A stretch of 28,532 nucleotides of DNA from Bacteroidales bacterium UBA3709 (GCA_002372015.1 DFIA01000035.1:1-28532), one strand, 5' to 3'; numbered from the stretch's first letter, positions 8,201-17,027 are shown. Notes: generated by a model from the letters alone, not told the origin. Numbers and translations: made by a program.

Positions 8201-11040
8201 TGCATTCGGGCTCCATCGCCATACTCCGGCAGATAAACAAACTTTTCGTGCAGTATTTTATCGGAGATTTTAATAACCTCGCTCCTTACATTTTTGTTGT
8301 TTGCATATATGTCCAAAAATATGGTGGCATCTTCATTAGATGTTCCAAAATAGATGTCGTCATTCTCTCTATAACTCCACAGATCTAATTTAGTGGCCAA
8401 TTTCTTATCTGTGGTTGAGAACAGATATATATCAGAATCGCCATTACAGGTCTTGCCCTTGTCGTCTTTAGCAGAGTACTCTATGCGATATTTACCGGAA
8501 GGCAGTATCTTCCATTCAGGCATAGTTACCCGGGTGTTGGATTTTATGGAGCCACTTATAACCTTCTCTTTTTTCTCTCCGTTCTCCAAGCTCCACAACT
8601 GGTATGAAACTTTGGTATCTATCGGAGCATGGGAGAGGTTATAAGTGCCAATAGATATGGTAACATCTTTATCTTTGTTTAGCTGATCGCTGCCGGTATA
8701 ACTTATCAGCATGCTGGTATTGCTTGCAAAAATTCTGGCAGAGGTACTCTGCGTTTCTCCTGCAGCGTTTGTAAAACTTATATCAACGGTAAAGCAGTAA
8801 TGTAGCCGGTTATACCGCCTTTCCTGTATGTCTGCGCCAAGTTCGTTGTATTGGTCATCTGCAATCAGAGAAACAGGTATTCGTACATAACCATTCTCAT
8901 CTGCCGTAATATTACCTTCTTCTATGATTTCGTTTGAAATGGAATTCCACATGTTGTTCAAACTGCGGGCAATAACATATTTTACATCGGCATTGCTTAC
9001 AGGAACTCCGGAAAATGTTTTTGCAAAGGCAGTTACCTCTACGCTATCTCCTATTTTGAATGTGCCCTTAGGATTTTCTGCCTGTGTCTCAAATGTAGGT
9101 CTTTTGTATTCTTCTACCCTTATGTCGATAGCAGAATTTCTATACTCCTGACATTCTACTGTATATTGGCCCATCAGCCCAGATGCCGGAATATTCAGAG
9201 TAGTGTTAAAGGAACCAAAATCATTGCTTGTAACTTTTTTAGTATCTACAACTTCTCTATTGGTATTACGGAGTATAATGTTTAATATTCTATTCTTCAA
9301 TACATTAGCGCTATCGCCTTGTTCTGTATAATACAATCCTTTAACATATACAATCTGCCCTGGCCTATATATGGAGCGGTCTGTAATAATATTCAGCCTG
9401 TTGTATTTCTGATGACTAAGGTCTTGCTCCGTGCTTCTTATAAAAACAGATTGCTTTGCCGAATACTTATCTTCTCTTAGTTCTACTTTCAACGTAGCGT
9501 CGTTTCTCCACTGTGTAAGGTCTATATCAAAGCACACTTTACCATCTTTGTTGCTTACGAGGGAACTAACTTCTTTTGTATCTGAAGAATTCCTTTGTTT
9601 TTTTTCTATGAATAAAGTTGCTCCCTCTACCGGATTTCCGCTCTTGCGGTCTAATACAATAGCTTCTAACTTTTGGGGTTCCCAAGATGTGGTTATGACA
9701 TATAACTTGCTTACCCTGATTATATCCCATTTGAAAATTTCTTCGGAAGCTGCTTCTATCTTGCAGGTGTAGATGCCGTAATCTTTAGGTAAATCTAACT
9801 TTACTGTAGAACTTATAGGTTTGTAGTCTGCCGGTCTTTCTACATTAATAATTTGCGTAGAATATTCTTTACATTGCTTTAGGTCTTTATCTGTTAGATT
9901 GTAGTATCTATCAGTTTCTATCACTTGCCTTATAGATTCCGGAATTTTATAAAATGTAATTTTTATATTATCTAAATTCTTGTGTGTTACGGAAATATCC
10001 AGCTTCTCTCCCGGGTAGGCGAGGCCAGGAATATTAAGTTCTGCCATAGGAGCCAGAATTTGTTTCTTGAACTGTTTTATTTGCGATATTCGGGAGTAGC
10101 CGGAATAGTTTTCAATGGCATGATTACATAATTCCAGAGCGCGTGCAGGGCTATCTTGCATTATTGCCGGAATAAATTCAATAAATACTTCTGCACACAC
10201 CGTATTGTTTTTTACTTGCTCCTCGCTCAGCAAGGCTTCCAAATCTGCTATGTATTTAGATGCAGGCAGCTTACCCTTAGTGCTCTTTATTTTATCTAAC
10301 GAAGATAAAATGTAGGCTTCTGTATTTCCACTATTTTTGTAGGCAGAAATTTCTATATCCTGAATTTCTGTTATTCTGTTGCGTATAGACTGTTTGTCTA
10401 TTGCTATATCTTCTGCAACTTTCAAAATCACATAAGCCCTCTTTACCAGAGCGTGTAGCATATTATGCTTATAATATTTGCTTGCAGAACCTTGTGTTAC
10501 GAAAGGTATGTAGGTGCTGTTATCACAGTTTAATAGTGCCTCTATATCGGCTAAAGAAGCATTTACATTATCTATGATTGTTTTTGTAAACTTAATGCTT
10601 CCCCATTGTTTAACATCTGAGGTGTTTTCTGTGCCTTCTATATTGGTACGCCTTGCTAAAGCGTAGGCATTAGACTTGGCATAGTGTGCATAAATGGAGG
10701 CAATGCAACTGTGGAGTACCATTTTTGCTACAGGATCTTTTTCTTCTGCCGTCATTTTTTCCAGATCTGCCATATTTGAGTAGGTAGAATCCGGTGTGAT
10801 ACGGGTATTATATTCTGCACGGCAGAAATAGGCTTTAAGCATTTGTCCGCGATTGTTTTCTTTGCGTGCCTTGTCCAGTATTTTGTCGCAGATGCTGATT
10901 ACGCTTTTAGGCTGGTCTTTAGCCTGTGCCTTTTTTACTTCATTCCAAAGTTTGTTGTATGAGCCATCCTGCCCAAATATATGCTTACAACCAAAGATTC
11001 CCATAAGTACAATTATTAGAGAAAGAATTATTGTTTTCAT
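5218..11040 (-). CDS. Alpha-2-macroglobulin-like protein lacking the thioester motif
   Basis: A 1940-residue exported protein. The N-terminal hydrophobic segment (residues 1-17) ends IFGC, an imperfect lipobox with Cys18; cleavage after FGQ is the alternative. An alpha-helical, TPR-like region (about 30-330) precedes a series of macroglobulin beta domains. These include the MG2 signature DRSIYRPGQIVYVKG (about residue 550) and the A2M domain (about 1150-1240, KFTLPESLTKWSFFSMAH). The alpha/alpha toroid region follows (about 1365-1700). Where trapping macroglobulins carry Cys-x-Glu-Gln, this protein reads Cys1375-Ala-Ile-Cys1378, so it cannot form the usual thioester. Bacterial A2Ms are periplasmic or surface proteins thought to trap attacking proteases or bind surfaces; a trap without covalent capture, or an adhesion role, is inferred. 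It has its own promoter and follows a DUF4491 gene. No penicillin-binding partner gene (pbpC) is nearby. Confidence 0.9.
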   Translation of the reverse strand: MKTIILSLIIVLMGIFGCKHIFGQDGSYNKLWNEVKKAQAKDQPKSVISICDKILDKARKENNRGQMLKAYFCRAEYNTRITPDSTYSNMADLEKMTAEEKDPVAKMVLHSCIASIYAHYAKSNAYALARRTNIEGTENTSDVKQWGSIKFTKTIIDNVNASLADIEALLNCDNSTYIPFVTQGSASKYYKHNMLHALVKRAYVILKVAEDIAIDKQSIRNRITEIQDIEISAYKNSGNTEAYILSSLDKIKSTKGKLPASKYIADLEALLSEEQVKNNTVCAEVFIEFIPAIMQDSPARALELCNHAIENYSGYSRISQIKQFKKQILAPMAELNIPGLAYPGEKLDISVTHKNLDNIKITFYKIPESIRQVIETDRYYNLTDKDLKQCKEYSTQIINVERPADYKPISSTVKLDLPKDYGIYTCKIEAASEEIFKWDIIRVSKLYVITTSWEPQKLEAIVLDRKSGNPVEGATLFIEKKQRNSSDTKEVSSLVSNKDGKVCFDIDLTQWRNDATLKVELREDKYSAKQSVFIRSTEQDLSHQKYNRLNIITDRSIYRPGQIVYVKGLYYTEQGDSANVLKNRILNIILRNTNREVVDTKKVTSNDFGSFNTTLNIPASGLMGQYTVECQEYRNSAIDIRVEEYKRPTFETQAENPKGTFKIGDSVEVTAFAKTFSGVPVSNADVKYVIARSLNNMWNSISNEIIEEGNITADENGYVRIPVSLIADDQYNELGADIQERRYNRLHYCFTVDISFTNAAGETQSTSARIFASNTSMLISYTGSDQLNKDKDVTISIGTYNLSHAPIDTKVSYQLWSLENGEKKEKVISGSIKSNTRVTMPEWKILPSGKYRIEYSAKDDKGKTCNGDSDIYLFSTTDKKLATKLDLWSYRENDDIYFGTSNEDATIFLDIYANNKNVRSEVIKISDKILHEKFVYLPEYGDGARMQIKILRNGVLSTRDFTITKPYKPHNLKLTWNVFRNKLIPGQKEEWKMSVTTADGKPADAEILALMYDASLNSIYPHQISRVYHSFPRTLTSVIWEQPTPYRGASFYINPVKQAYVPSMYFDYFISIPILLEPRRYLTLRSRDGAVAGSIAPTYMDEEYLASEESVDYMVVNDVVATKSTANKSTASDKDLQANANQGATSHQIRTNFNETAFFYSNLVTDKNGRISIKFTLPESLTKWSFFSMAHTKDLMTGYLTDEVEAKKDFMIAPFMPRFLRTGDNASIASSLINLSDKNITANVRFELFDLASEKVFHTQRKNVSAGAGKTVSVSFGFLVEDTYDVIGVRIVAEGGQFSDGEQHVLAVLPDKVRLVESVALPIRGNQTKTFSLEKLFNHHSHTATKKTLTIEFTGNPAWYAVQALPSMATPEDDCAICWSNALYANVLARQIANSQPKIKNVYESWKKSGQDKETLLSNLQKNQELKTILLSESPWVLEAKSEKDQKNMISTLFDIMSIGNTKELAIKKLQELQMADGGWTWFKGMQSSPWITEYILTQDIRLQILTGEKMDSERSQMHSKGLKYMHNAAQEEYDDIKKYNRKTVGVSYFILKYLYLISLEAQANNISNPMELVPSNRLTMYKWFLNKVGEAPSFQDMQEKALSAIVFNAHGKNKLAGEYMQSIKEHLTSSEEMGMYFAFNENPYRWGSLNLNAQVAAIEAFDQVAKDKQTVEEMKIWLLKQKQTQMWQTSVLTADAVFALLARGENWLASEGDVSLSFASRTLNTTKPDEEGNTPITGLNYIKRAYTDNQTIGAKDITVQKNDKGIAWGAAYATFFESLENVKENGSKEMSITKELFVKRTNKVSEAASASTQALAFTLEPLKDGAKVKVGEIVTARMVIKIDRSMDFVQLKEQRAACFEPLNQLSGYRYNAGLGFYQEFKDASTNFFFYSLSKGTYVLEVNYRVSRAGEYEAGLATLQCAYAPEYTAHTKSCRITVTE

Positions 11041-11072
11041 AATTAAGTATGTTTGAGATTAGTCAGGTACTA

Positions 11073-11103
11073 CAAATTTAGGAAAAGATTGTTTTGTGGG
11101 CAA
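11073..11103 (-). promoter_or_regulatory. Promoter of the A2M gene
   Basis: The minus strand carries TAAATTTG at 11073-11080 (-7) and TTG at 11101-11103 (-33), 20 bp apart, a full Bacteroidota promoter. The predicted leader is about 25 nt. The -33 element lies just beyond the stop of the DUF4491 gene, so read-through transcription from that gene is also possible. Confidence 0.65.
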
Positions 11104-11110
11104 CAGACCC

Positions 11111-11398
11111 CTAATATTTGCGATTAGGATTCTTAGGGAACCAGCCTTTGAGAACTCTCTTTCTCTGGTGGAATACCTCTAATATGCCCCAAAAACTTGA
11201 AAATGCAGTTACGCCCAATATAGCACTCCAGAATAAACTATTTACATAGCAGGCCCAAAACCCAAATACTATACCGGCCACTAAAAAGGCCCACCAGATT
11301 TTTACTCCACAATAGTATTCGCCTTTTATTACCAGCGGATGGTAGATGCCTATTATTAAAAAGGAGATAGCCCCAATTAAAATTCCGTTCCAGTTCAT
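11111..11398 (-). CDS. DUF4491 small membrane protein
   Basis: A 95-residue protein with three hydrophobic segments (about residues 5-23, 34-50 and 54-71). The conserved pieces are those of the DUF4491 family: an N-terminal NGILIGAISFLIIGIYHP, then VIKGEYYCGVKIWW, and a basic C-terminal GWFPKNPNRKY. It is an inner-membrane protein of unknown function. I chose the ATG at 11396-11398; a GTG three codons upstream would leave only about 4 nt of leader after the promoter box at 11418-11425. It is upstream of the A2M gene on the same strand, 70 bp away, and divergent from the TonB-dependent receptor gene. Confidence 0.82.
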   Translation of the reverse strand: MNWNGILIGAISFLIIGIYHPLVIKGEYYCGVKIWWAFLVAGIVFGFWACYVNSLFWSAILGVTAFSSFWGILEVFHQRKRVLKGWFPKNPNRKY

Positions 11399-11417
11399 AA
11401 TGCTCACAATTTTAAAT

Positions 11418-11425
11418 CAAATATA
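11418..11425 (-). promoter_or_regulatory. -7 promoter element for the DUF4491 gene
   Basis: The minus strand reads TATATTTG (TAnnTTTG), 19 bp before the ATG. No obvious -33 TTG. Confidence 0.45.
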
Positions 11426-11485
11426 ATCAGAATCATTTTTTTGCAGTATGATGATGACATTTTTGTTACCAACTCTACGCTACAT

Positions 11486-11516
11486 TTGAGAAAGCCATGA
11501 AAAGTTGATACATTTG
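11486..11516 (+). promoter_or_regulatory. Promoter of the TonB-dependent receptor gene
   Basis: TACATTTG at 11509-11516 is the -7 box. The TTG at 11486-11488, 20 bp upstream, serves as -33 and is itself the end of another TACATTTG (11481-11488). The predicted leader to the ATG at 11543 is about 20 nt. Confidence 0.6.
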
Positions 11517-11542
11517 CGCTGCGTTAAAACGAACCTATTTTT

Positions 11543-13897
11543 ATGAAAAGAATATTTATCAGCGTGATAAAGGCAGTGTTGCTGTCTATTTCATTTCTTT
11601 CCGGCAATTTGTCTTATGCTCAGGATAATAAATATATAATGGAACAGCACGATACAATTGCTCAGTATTCTATAGAGGGGCTTTGGATTGTAGATTCTCC
11701 CAAAGAGAGTAGGGTACTTAGAAATCAACCGCTATCTTCTTCCATAGTTCAAAGAAAGGCTCTGGAAGATAATCGTATTTTCTCCATGAAGAACCTCTCG
11801 GGTATGATTCCTAATTTGTATATTCCAAATTACGGTACAAAATATACTTCATCAATTTATTTGCGCGGAATAGGCTCCAGAATAAACTCTCCGGCCGTGG
11901 GTATTTATGTAGATGGCATTCCGTATTTTGATAAATCGGCCTTTGATTTTGATTATTCTGATGTAGAACGAGTGGAGGTATTGCGCGGCCCGCAAGGCAC
12001 GCTGTATGGCCGCAATACAATGAGTGGACTTATAAATGTAAAAACTAAAAGTCCTTTTGACTATACTGGAACGGTGCTGATGCTTAGCGGAGCTACACAT
12101 AAGGACGCTCGTGCCTATCTTACTCATTATCATAGAATCAGTGATAAACTTGCATTCTCAGCCGGAGGCTTTTACAATTATCGGGGAGGCTTTTATACTA
12201 ATGGGTTTAACGGTAAAAAAATAGACAAAGGCTCTAATACCGGCGGGCGGTGGCATGGAATTTTAAAACCTACAGATAACCTATCGTTAGACCTTAACCT
12301 CAGCTATGAATATAGCGATGATGGCGGCTATCCATACGGGGCCTTCGACAAAGTTTCAGGTGTTTATGAAGAGCCGGAGTATAACTATAAGAGCAATTAT
12401 CGCAGAAACTTGGTGAATGCAGGTTTGATAACTACATATTCTCCTAAAAAAATAGGAATAACCATACATTCTGCAACGGCTTGGCAGTATCTGACAGACG
12501 ATATGAGAATGGATACCGATTATACCGTAGAAGACAGATACACAATGAATCAAATGCAACGTCAGAATACTATAAGTCAGGAGGTTATAGTAAGAGGCAA
12601 ATGGGATGAGTTTTGGGGAGGAATGGATTTTTCTACCGGAGTTTCCGGCTTTTATAATTGGAATCGTAATAAAACTCCAATGACATTCGGTGGGGATTTT
12701 ATATCCTCTTTGCAGGCAACTATGGATGCCGCAATGGCGCATTTACCAATAAAAATAAAACTCACCGACCAACAAATGGATGTGCCCGGATTATTTCATA
12801 TTCCGAGCAGTGGCGCTGCTATATTTCATCAGAGTGTTTTCAATAATATCTTCAATTTAGAAGGGCTATCAGCTACTCTTGCTGTAAGGTTTGATTATGA
12901 GAAGATTAAGATAAAGTATTCTACTTCTTCTCAAATGAATTATCAGCAGACTGTAATGGGGCGTACAACAGAAGGTACATATCATGTAGAATATATTGGC
13001 AAGCAGTATCAAGAATCTATGCCGGTGCTTCCGAGAATTGCTCTAAAGTACGATTTTAACAAGCACAACAATATGTATATTCTTGCGGCTAAAGGATATA
13101 GAAGTGGAGGTTTCAATATTCAAATGCTTTCGGATTACATGCAGACAGACCTTCAGAAAAATGTTGGAACACTGGAAAACGACGAAACAATAAACGAGGC
13201 CCTGAAATACAAGCCGGAGTATGCATGGAATTACGAATCGGGAGGGCATTTCACTTTTTCAGACGCTCGTTTGTCTATGGATATCAGCCTTTATTACATG
13301 AAGATAAAGAATCAGCAGGTTTCCAGATTTGTAGAAAGCGGAATGGGGCGTTATACATCAAATGCAGGCAGGAGCCGCAGCTATGGAGGAGAAATGTCTT
13401 TAATGTATAATCCGCTATATAACCTAACCGTAATTGCAGATTATGGTTTTACCAATGCCAAGTTTACTAAGAATCTTACTCAGGTATCTGTAAATAAGGG
13501 AGGAAGGCGTACTGTAGAAGAGAGAGACTATAGGGGTAAATATGTTCCGTTTGCTCCTAAACACACAGTGCATATTGCCGCTTTATACAATATAAACCTT
13601 TCTGGCGCTCATAAACTTGCTCTTGGGGCCGGTTACACAGGAATGGGCAAGATATATTTTACAGAAGCCAACGATGTGGATCAGAACTTTTATGGGCTTG
13701 TTAACGGAAGAGTTACATATTCGGTAGGCAGGCATACATCCACAAAGAACGGGTTCTCAAGCATTGAAGTTTCTTTATGGTGCAACAATATCTTAAATAA
13801 AGATTACTCTCTGTTTTACTTCGATAGCGGCGATGCTGGTTTTATGCAGAAAGGCAGAGGCTTGCAGGCCGGTATAGATCTTAGAATCAGGTTCTAA
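11543..13897 (+). CDS. TonB-dependent outer-membrane receptor
   Basis: A 784-residue protein with a signal peptide (residues 1-27, ending SYAQ). A plug domain follows at about 60-172 with the standard elements IYLRGIGSRINSPAVGIYVDG and VERVEVLRGPQGTLYGRN. The rest is a long series of amphipathic beta strands ending in RIRF, with the terminal Phe expected of an outer-membrane barrel. No carboxypeptidase-like N-terminal domain is present and no SusD partner is adjacent, so it is not a SusC-type glycan transporter; length and layout fit iron-complex, cobalamin or similar small-ligand uptake. The substrate cannot be read from the sequence. It has its own promoter and no obvious transport genes beside it. 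Confidence 0.9.
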   Translation: MKRIFISVIKAVLLSISFLSGNLSYAQDNKYIMEQHDTIAQYSIEGLWIVDSPKESRVLRNQPLSSSIVQRKALEDNRIFSMKNLSGMIPNLYIPNYGTKYTSSIYLRGIGSRINSPAVGIYVDGIPYFDKSAFDFDYSDVERVEVLRGPQGTLYGRNTMSGLINVKTKSPFDYTGTVLMLSGATHKDARAYLTHYHRISDKLAFSAGGFYNYRGGFYTNGFNGKKIDKGSNTGGRWHGILKPTDNLSLDLNLSYEYSDDGGYPYGAFDKVSGVYEEPEYNYKSNYRRNLVNAGLITTYSPKKIGITIHSATAWQYLTDDMRMDTDYTVEDRYTMNQMQRQNTISQEVIVRGKWDEFWGGMDFSTGVSGFYNWNRNKTPMTFGGDFISSLQATMDAAMAHLPIKIKLTDQQMDVPGLFHIPSSGAAIFHQSVFNNIFNLEGLSATLAVRFDYEKIKIKYSTSSQMNYQQTVMGRTTEGTYHVEYIGKQYQESMPVLPRIALKYDFNKHNNMYILAAKGYRSGGFNIQMLSDYMQTDLQKNVGTLENDETINEALKYKPEYAWNYESGGHFTFSDARLSMDISLYYMKIKNQQVSRFVESGMGRYTSNAGRSRSYGGEMSLMYNPLYNLTVIADYGFTNAKFTKNLTQVSVNKGGRRTVEERDYRGKYVPFAPKHTVHIAALYNINLSGAHKLALGAGYTGMGKIYFTEANDVDQNFYGLVNGRVTYSVGRHTSTKNGFSSIEVSLWCNNILNKDYSLFYFDSGDAGFMQKGRGLQAGIDLRIRF

Positions 13898-13930
13898 GGC
13901 CTACTTATACTCCAGACATAGCCGTAGAAG

Positions 13931-14464
13931 CTAATCTTCATTATTGTTATAGTGGTAGGCGATGCCTAAGCTGTCTGCCGGAGTCTGCTGCCTAATCAGA
14001 GAGTCGAGATAGGTATTAATGGCTTTTATGCCATTGCGATGTTTTGTTTTAGGGTATGCATTGGAGCCGTGCGAAGAAATATATCCCTGCTCAAAGTGAA
14101 TGTATATGTGCCACATATAGCCATCTAATATTTTGAGTATCGGTTTATAAGAATTTGCAAGTTTGTGGAGTTTATACTCTTGTACAACCTGTTTTATTTT
14201 GCTAAGTGCTTCTTCCGAAATCTTTATAAGGTGAATATCGTTTTCGTTGTTAGAGGAGTAGGCGAGTTGGACTGTGCCATCTTCGAGTTTGGTTATTTTA
14301 TAGTATGAGATAGGGTAGGCCGCAGTGCTCTTGTGGGAATATTCATAAGACACCGCATTGCCATAAGGCTTTTCGTTTCTTCCATTCTCTATTGTGATGA
14401 GGCGTTGTCTGGAGCAGAAGCCGAGTGCAGAGAGCAATGCACATATAGAAAAAATTATTTTCAT
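13931..14464 (-). CDS. Small exported protein of unknown function
   Basis: A 177-residue protein, last of the six-gene minus-strand operon, 28 bp after the DUF2207 gene. Its start at 14464 gives a signal-like N-terminus (MKIIFSICALLSALGFCSRQ); Cys17 is preceded by LGF, a poor lipobox, so either a lipoprotein or a secreted protein is possible. A longer reading frame from 14563 overlaps the DUF2207 gene and is unlikely. The body has paired beta strands (YYKITKLEDGTVQLAYSS, WHIYIHFEQGYISSHGSNAY) and a C-terminal helix (IKAINTYLDSLIRQQ). I do not recognise the family. Its place suggests it works with the LemA-DUF2207 membrane set. Confidence 0.75.
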   Translation of the reverse strand: MKIIFSICALLSALGFCSRQRLITIENGRNEKPYGNAVSYEYSHKSTAAYPISYYKITKLEDGTVQLAYSSNNENDIHLIKISEEALSKIKQVVQEYKLHKLANSYKPILKILDGYMWHIYIHFEQGYISSHGSNAYPKTKHRNGIKAINTYLDSLIRQQTPADSLGIAYHYNNNED

Positions 14465-14492
14465 ATACTTATCGTTTAGTTTTTGTTTCTTA

Positions 14493-16325
14493 TCAGCGTA
14501 CGCCTCCACCGCGTCCTCCGCCAGAAAATCCACCTCCTCCTGAGAATGAGGAGCGTCCGCCAAATCCGGAAGATGAACTACTCCAGATAGAAGACGAAGA
14601 ACTGGTATATGTGCTTACAACAGAACTCCTCACAGCCCTGCTTGTGGTATTTGCCAACGAGTGTATAGTGTTGGAGAACAGTAAGGTGTGAGTATCTAAG
14701 TTGTTGGCAACTGAGCTCATCTGGAAGTATTCCGGGCATACTTTCTTAAAATCTTCTTTAACCTTGTTTGCTATTCCGAACAGGCTGGCAAAAACAAGAT
14801 ATTCGTTCCACAGGTTTACTTCCACAACTCCACGCTCTTCTATAATGGTAAAATCTTTGAGGAATTGTTTTAAGCACAATAGTTTTCCAAGCTCAATATT
14901 CTTTTTCTCCGAACTTTTTTCTTTGAGAATCGTCAGTTTCTTTGCTACTGTGCTATGGCCTTTTATCCACTTGCTCAATTCCTTTTCTTGAAGAACTTTG
15001 TCTTTTCCGGCGGCATTGTTGAATATATGGTAGAGGGTATTTTCTATGAAAATATCTTTTTCGCTGCGATGGTCTGTTATGCCTTCTGCATTTAGGTTTT
15101 CTTGTTTCTTTGGGCCTATTTTTATTGCCTGTTTGCCGTTATCTAAACTCATTATCAATTCTCCTTTCTGAAATAATCTAAGAATATATCCTCCAATGGC
15201 ATTAGACATATTCTTAGAGATATTGCCAGAAACGGAATTCAGTGCCTTGGTGGCGGCAAAAAGGCTTCTGTTGAAAGGTATATCTCTACACCATTTCATT
15301 CCGGTTTCTTTTAGAACGAGTTGTTTAAGCTTGCGTCTTTTCAGCCAGTGAGTGAGCGGTTGCAGGCTGAGCAGATTAAACACCAGCATCAGAATAACAG
15401 GCCAACAGTAATAGAGCAGAACACACAACAGCAGCGTTATTACAGAAAACAAGTAAAACAGTATGTTTTCAACCCTCTTCTGATTTTTAGCAGATGTTAT
15501 GCCAAAGGCTGTGCATATACTCTCGGCTATTTTATCCGTCCAGAAAGGTTCGGATGTTGTTGTAAAATAAGAGCCCTCCAAGGCTAAATCTACAATATCC
15601 TGAAAATCTTCTTGCAGAGTATCTGTTGGATGAATGATGTCTTTCTTTAGGGCTAACATGATAATCATGCTAGATTCTACGGTAAAATCGTTGCAAACTA
15701 CCTCAAACCTGCCATCTTTAAACTCCGTATATCCTTCAAAACCAAAAGCCCATCCTCTTGCATTGGTGGTATCTATTGGTGTGTCTTCAAATTCTACGCT
15801 TAGTTGTATATGCTCTGCCGTAGGATATATTTCCGGGGTAACAAACATGTGGTTAAAACCTTCTGCCTCGTTGTAGGATTTTAGCAGAGAGTTGAGAGTG
15901 TATTTAACAGTATATACTTTTTCTTTTTTGTTTAACCCATCCAACTCTCCTAATCCCCAGCATAGCTCGTAGGAATTTGCACCTTTTTCTACTATGCCGC
16001 ATTTCTTGCTTTTTTCTTTTCTGGAAGCCGATACGGCCCATGGGTTCAGGTTAGAGTATTGAGTGCCGGTTTCGTCTGCCACGCTAAAGTTAGATAGTTC
16101 TATGCCACGCAAATTCTGTAATACTATGTAACACTCTGTACCTTCTGAGGTGATATCCATATACCTTTGTTCTGTAACAAGGGCATCTCCTTTGCTATTG
16201 ACAAGGACATTGATTTTATGCTTCTTGAGCCTTGTCTGCCCTGTTGCCAATATGGGTAGCAAGCAGAGTATAGCTACAAACCATAATCTGCTTACACTGG
16301 CGTTAGAGTTATTCTTTGCTACCAT
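14493..16325 (-). CDS. DUF2207 membrane protein
   Basis: A 610-residue protein. A signal or anchor segment (about residues 13-30) is followed by an extracytoplasmic beta-rich DUF2207 domain (about 32-240) with the typical opening KHKINVLVNSKGDALVTEQ. Next come a hydrophobic hairpin (about 286-325) and a cytoplasmic part with WNEYLVFASLFGIANKVKED and a downstream PEYF, which is the family's conserved C-terminal core. The tail (about 565-610) is rich in Ser then Gly-Gly-Gly, as is common in DUF2207/YciQ-like proteins. The gene begins 24 bp after lemA, a pairing seen in many bacteria, so the two probably act in one membrane complex. The biochemical function is unknown. The usual second pair of membrane helices near the C-terminus is not obvious. 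Confidence 0.85.
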   Translation of the reverse strand: MVAKNNSNASVSRLWFVAILCLLPILATGQTRLKKHKINVLVNSKGDALVTEQRYMDITSEGTECYIVLQNLRGIELSNFSVADETGTQYSNLNPWAVSASRKEKSKKCGIVEKGANSYELCWGLGELDGLNKKEKVYTVKYTLNSLLKSYNEAEGFNHMFVTPEIYPTAEHIQLSVEFEDTPIDTTNARGWAFGFEGYTEFKDGRFEVVCNDFTVESSMIIMLALKKDIIHPTDTLQEDFQDIVDLALEGSYFTTTSEPFWTDKIAESICTAFGITSAKNQKRVENILFYLFSVITLLLCVLLYYCWPVILMLVFNLLSLQPLTHWLKRRKLKQLVLKETGMKWCRDIPFNRSLFAATKALNSVSGNISKNMSNAIGGYILRLFQKGELIMSLDNGKQAIKIGPKKQENLNAEGITDHRSEKDIFIENTLYHIFNNAAGKDKVLQEKELSKWIKGHSTVAKKLTILKEKSSEKKNIELGKLLCLKQFLKDFTIIEERGVVEVNLWNEYLVFASLFGIANKVKEDFKKVCPEYFQMSSVANNLDTHTLLFSNTIHSLANTTSRAVRSSVVSTYTSSSSSIWSSSSSGFGGRSSFSGGGGFSGGGRGGGVR

Positions 16326-16349
16326 TATGTAGTACAGATTTGTGTGGGC

Positions 16350-17006
16350 CTACTCTGTTGGCTCGCCGCCGGTTTTGTAGCCTATTGGATTGCGCTTAGG
16401 GCTCTCGCTATTAACTCCTTCTGCAGGGGCGTTGGAATTGTTTGGGGCAGGATTGTTATCTAAATCTATAGGCGGAAAATCTGTTTTCTGCTTATCTGTC
16501 TCAAGATAAGTTCTAAGACCAAAATGCAACATACTGGCTACAAAAGAACTCGGCCACTGCCTAACCATCCGGTTCATTATTGTGGCGCTATCGTTATAGA
16601 CCATGCGGCTCATTCTCACGTTTTCTTCATACTCTCTTATGGAATTCATGGTATCTCTATAAACTCCGGCAGCCTGAAGCTGAGGATATTGCTCGCTAAC
16701 GGCCATCAGGCGTCCCATAATTTGTCCTATGAAATTTTGCTGGTCATTAATGGCATCTGCTGTAGTGATTGTATGCTGTCTTCTCTGGGCTATTGTGGCG
16801 GTAAGAGTTTCAAACTCATGTCTGGAATATTTTTCGGTGAGTTTAACAAGCGCCATTACTGCGTCCCATCTGGTATTGAGCTGCACGGCAATCTGGCTGA
16901 TTGCGTTATTGGCTTTTTCATCTACAGCAACCAACCGTCTTTGAGTATTATAAATATATAGGCCAATTATAAGCAGTAAAGCTAATACTATAATTCCGGT
17001 AATCAT
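16350..17006 (-). CDS. lemA: LemA family protein
   Basis: A 218-residue protein with one N-terminal transmembrane helix (residues 2-20) followed by the long helical LemA domain: NTQRRLVAVDEKANNAISQI, LNTRWDAVMALVKLTEKYS, and YNDSATIMNRMVRQWPSSF. The C-terminal 35 residues are polar and Pro/Asn-rich, probably disordered. LemA proteins are membrane-anchored helical bundles of uncertain function, often encoded beside DUF2207 or TPM-domain proteins. Spacing is 21 bp from the upstream nucleotidase gene and 24 bp to the DUF2207 gene, consistent with one transcript. Confidence 0.9.
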   Translation of the reverse strand: MITGIIVLALLLIIGLYIYNTQRRLVAVDEKANNAISQIAVQLNTRWDAVMALVKLTEKYSRHEFETLTATIAQRRQHTITTADAINDQQNFIGQIMGRLMAVSEQYPQLQAAGVYRDTMNSIREYEENVRMSRMVYNDSATIMNRMVRQWPSSFVASMLHFGLRTYLETDKQKTDFPPIDLDNNPAPNNSNAPAEGVNSESPKRNPIGYKTGGEPTE

Positions 17007-17027
17007 TGTTATAAGTTTTTTGGGTTG

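Noticed and set aside
11543..13897. SusC-type glycan transporter
   Set aside because: At 784 residues it is shorter than SusC proteins, has no N-terminal carboxypeptidase-like domain and no SusD gene beside it.
13931..14563. Longer form of the last operon gene starting at 14563
   Set aside because: The first 33 residues come from the DUF2207 Ser/Gly tail read in another frame, and the ATG at 14464 gives a signal peptide.
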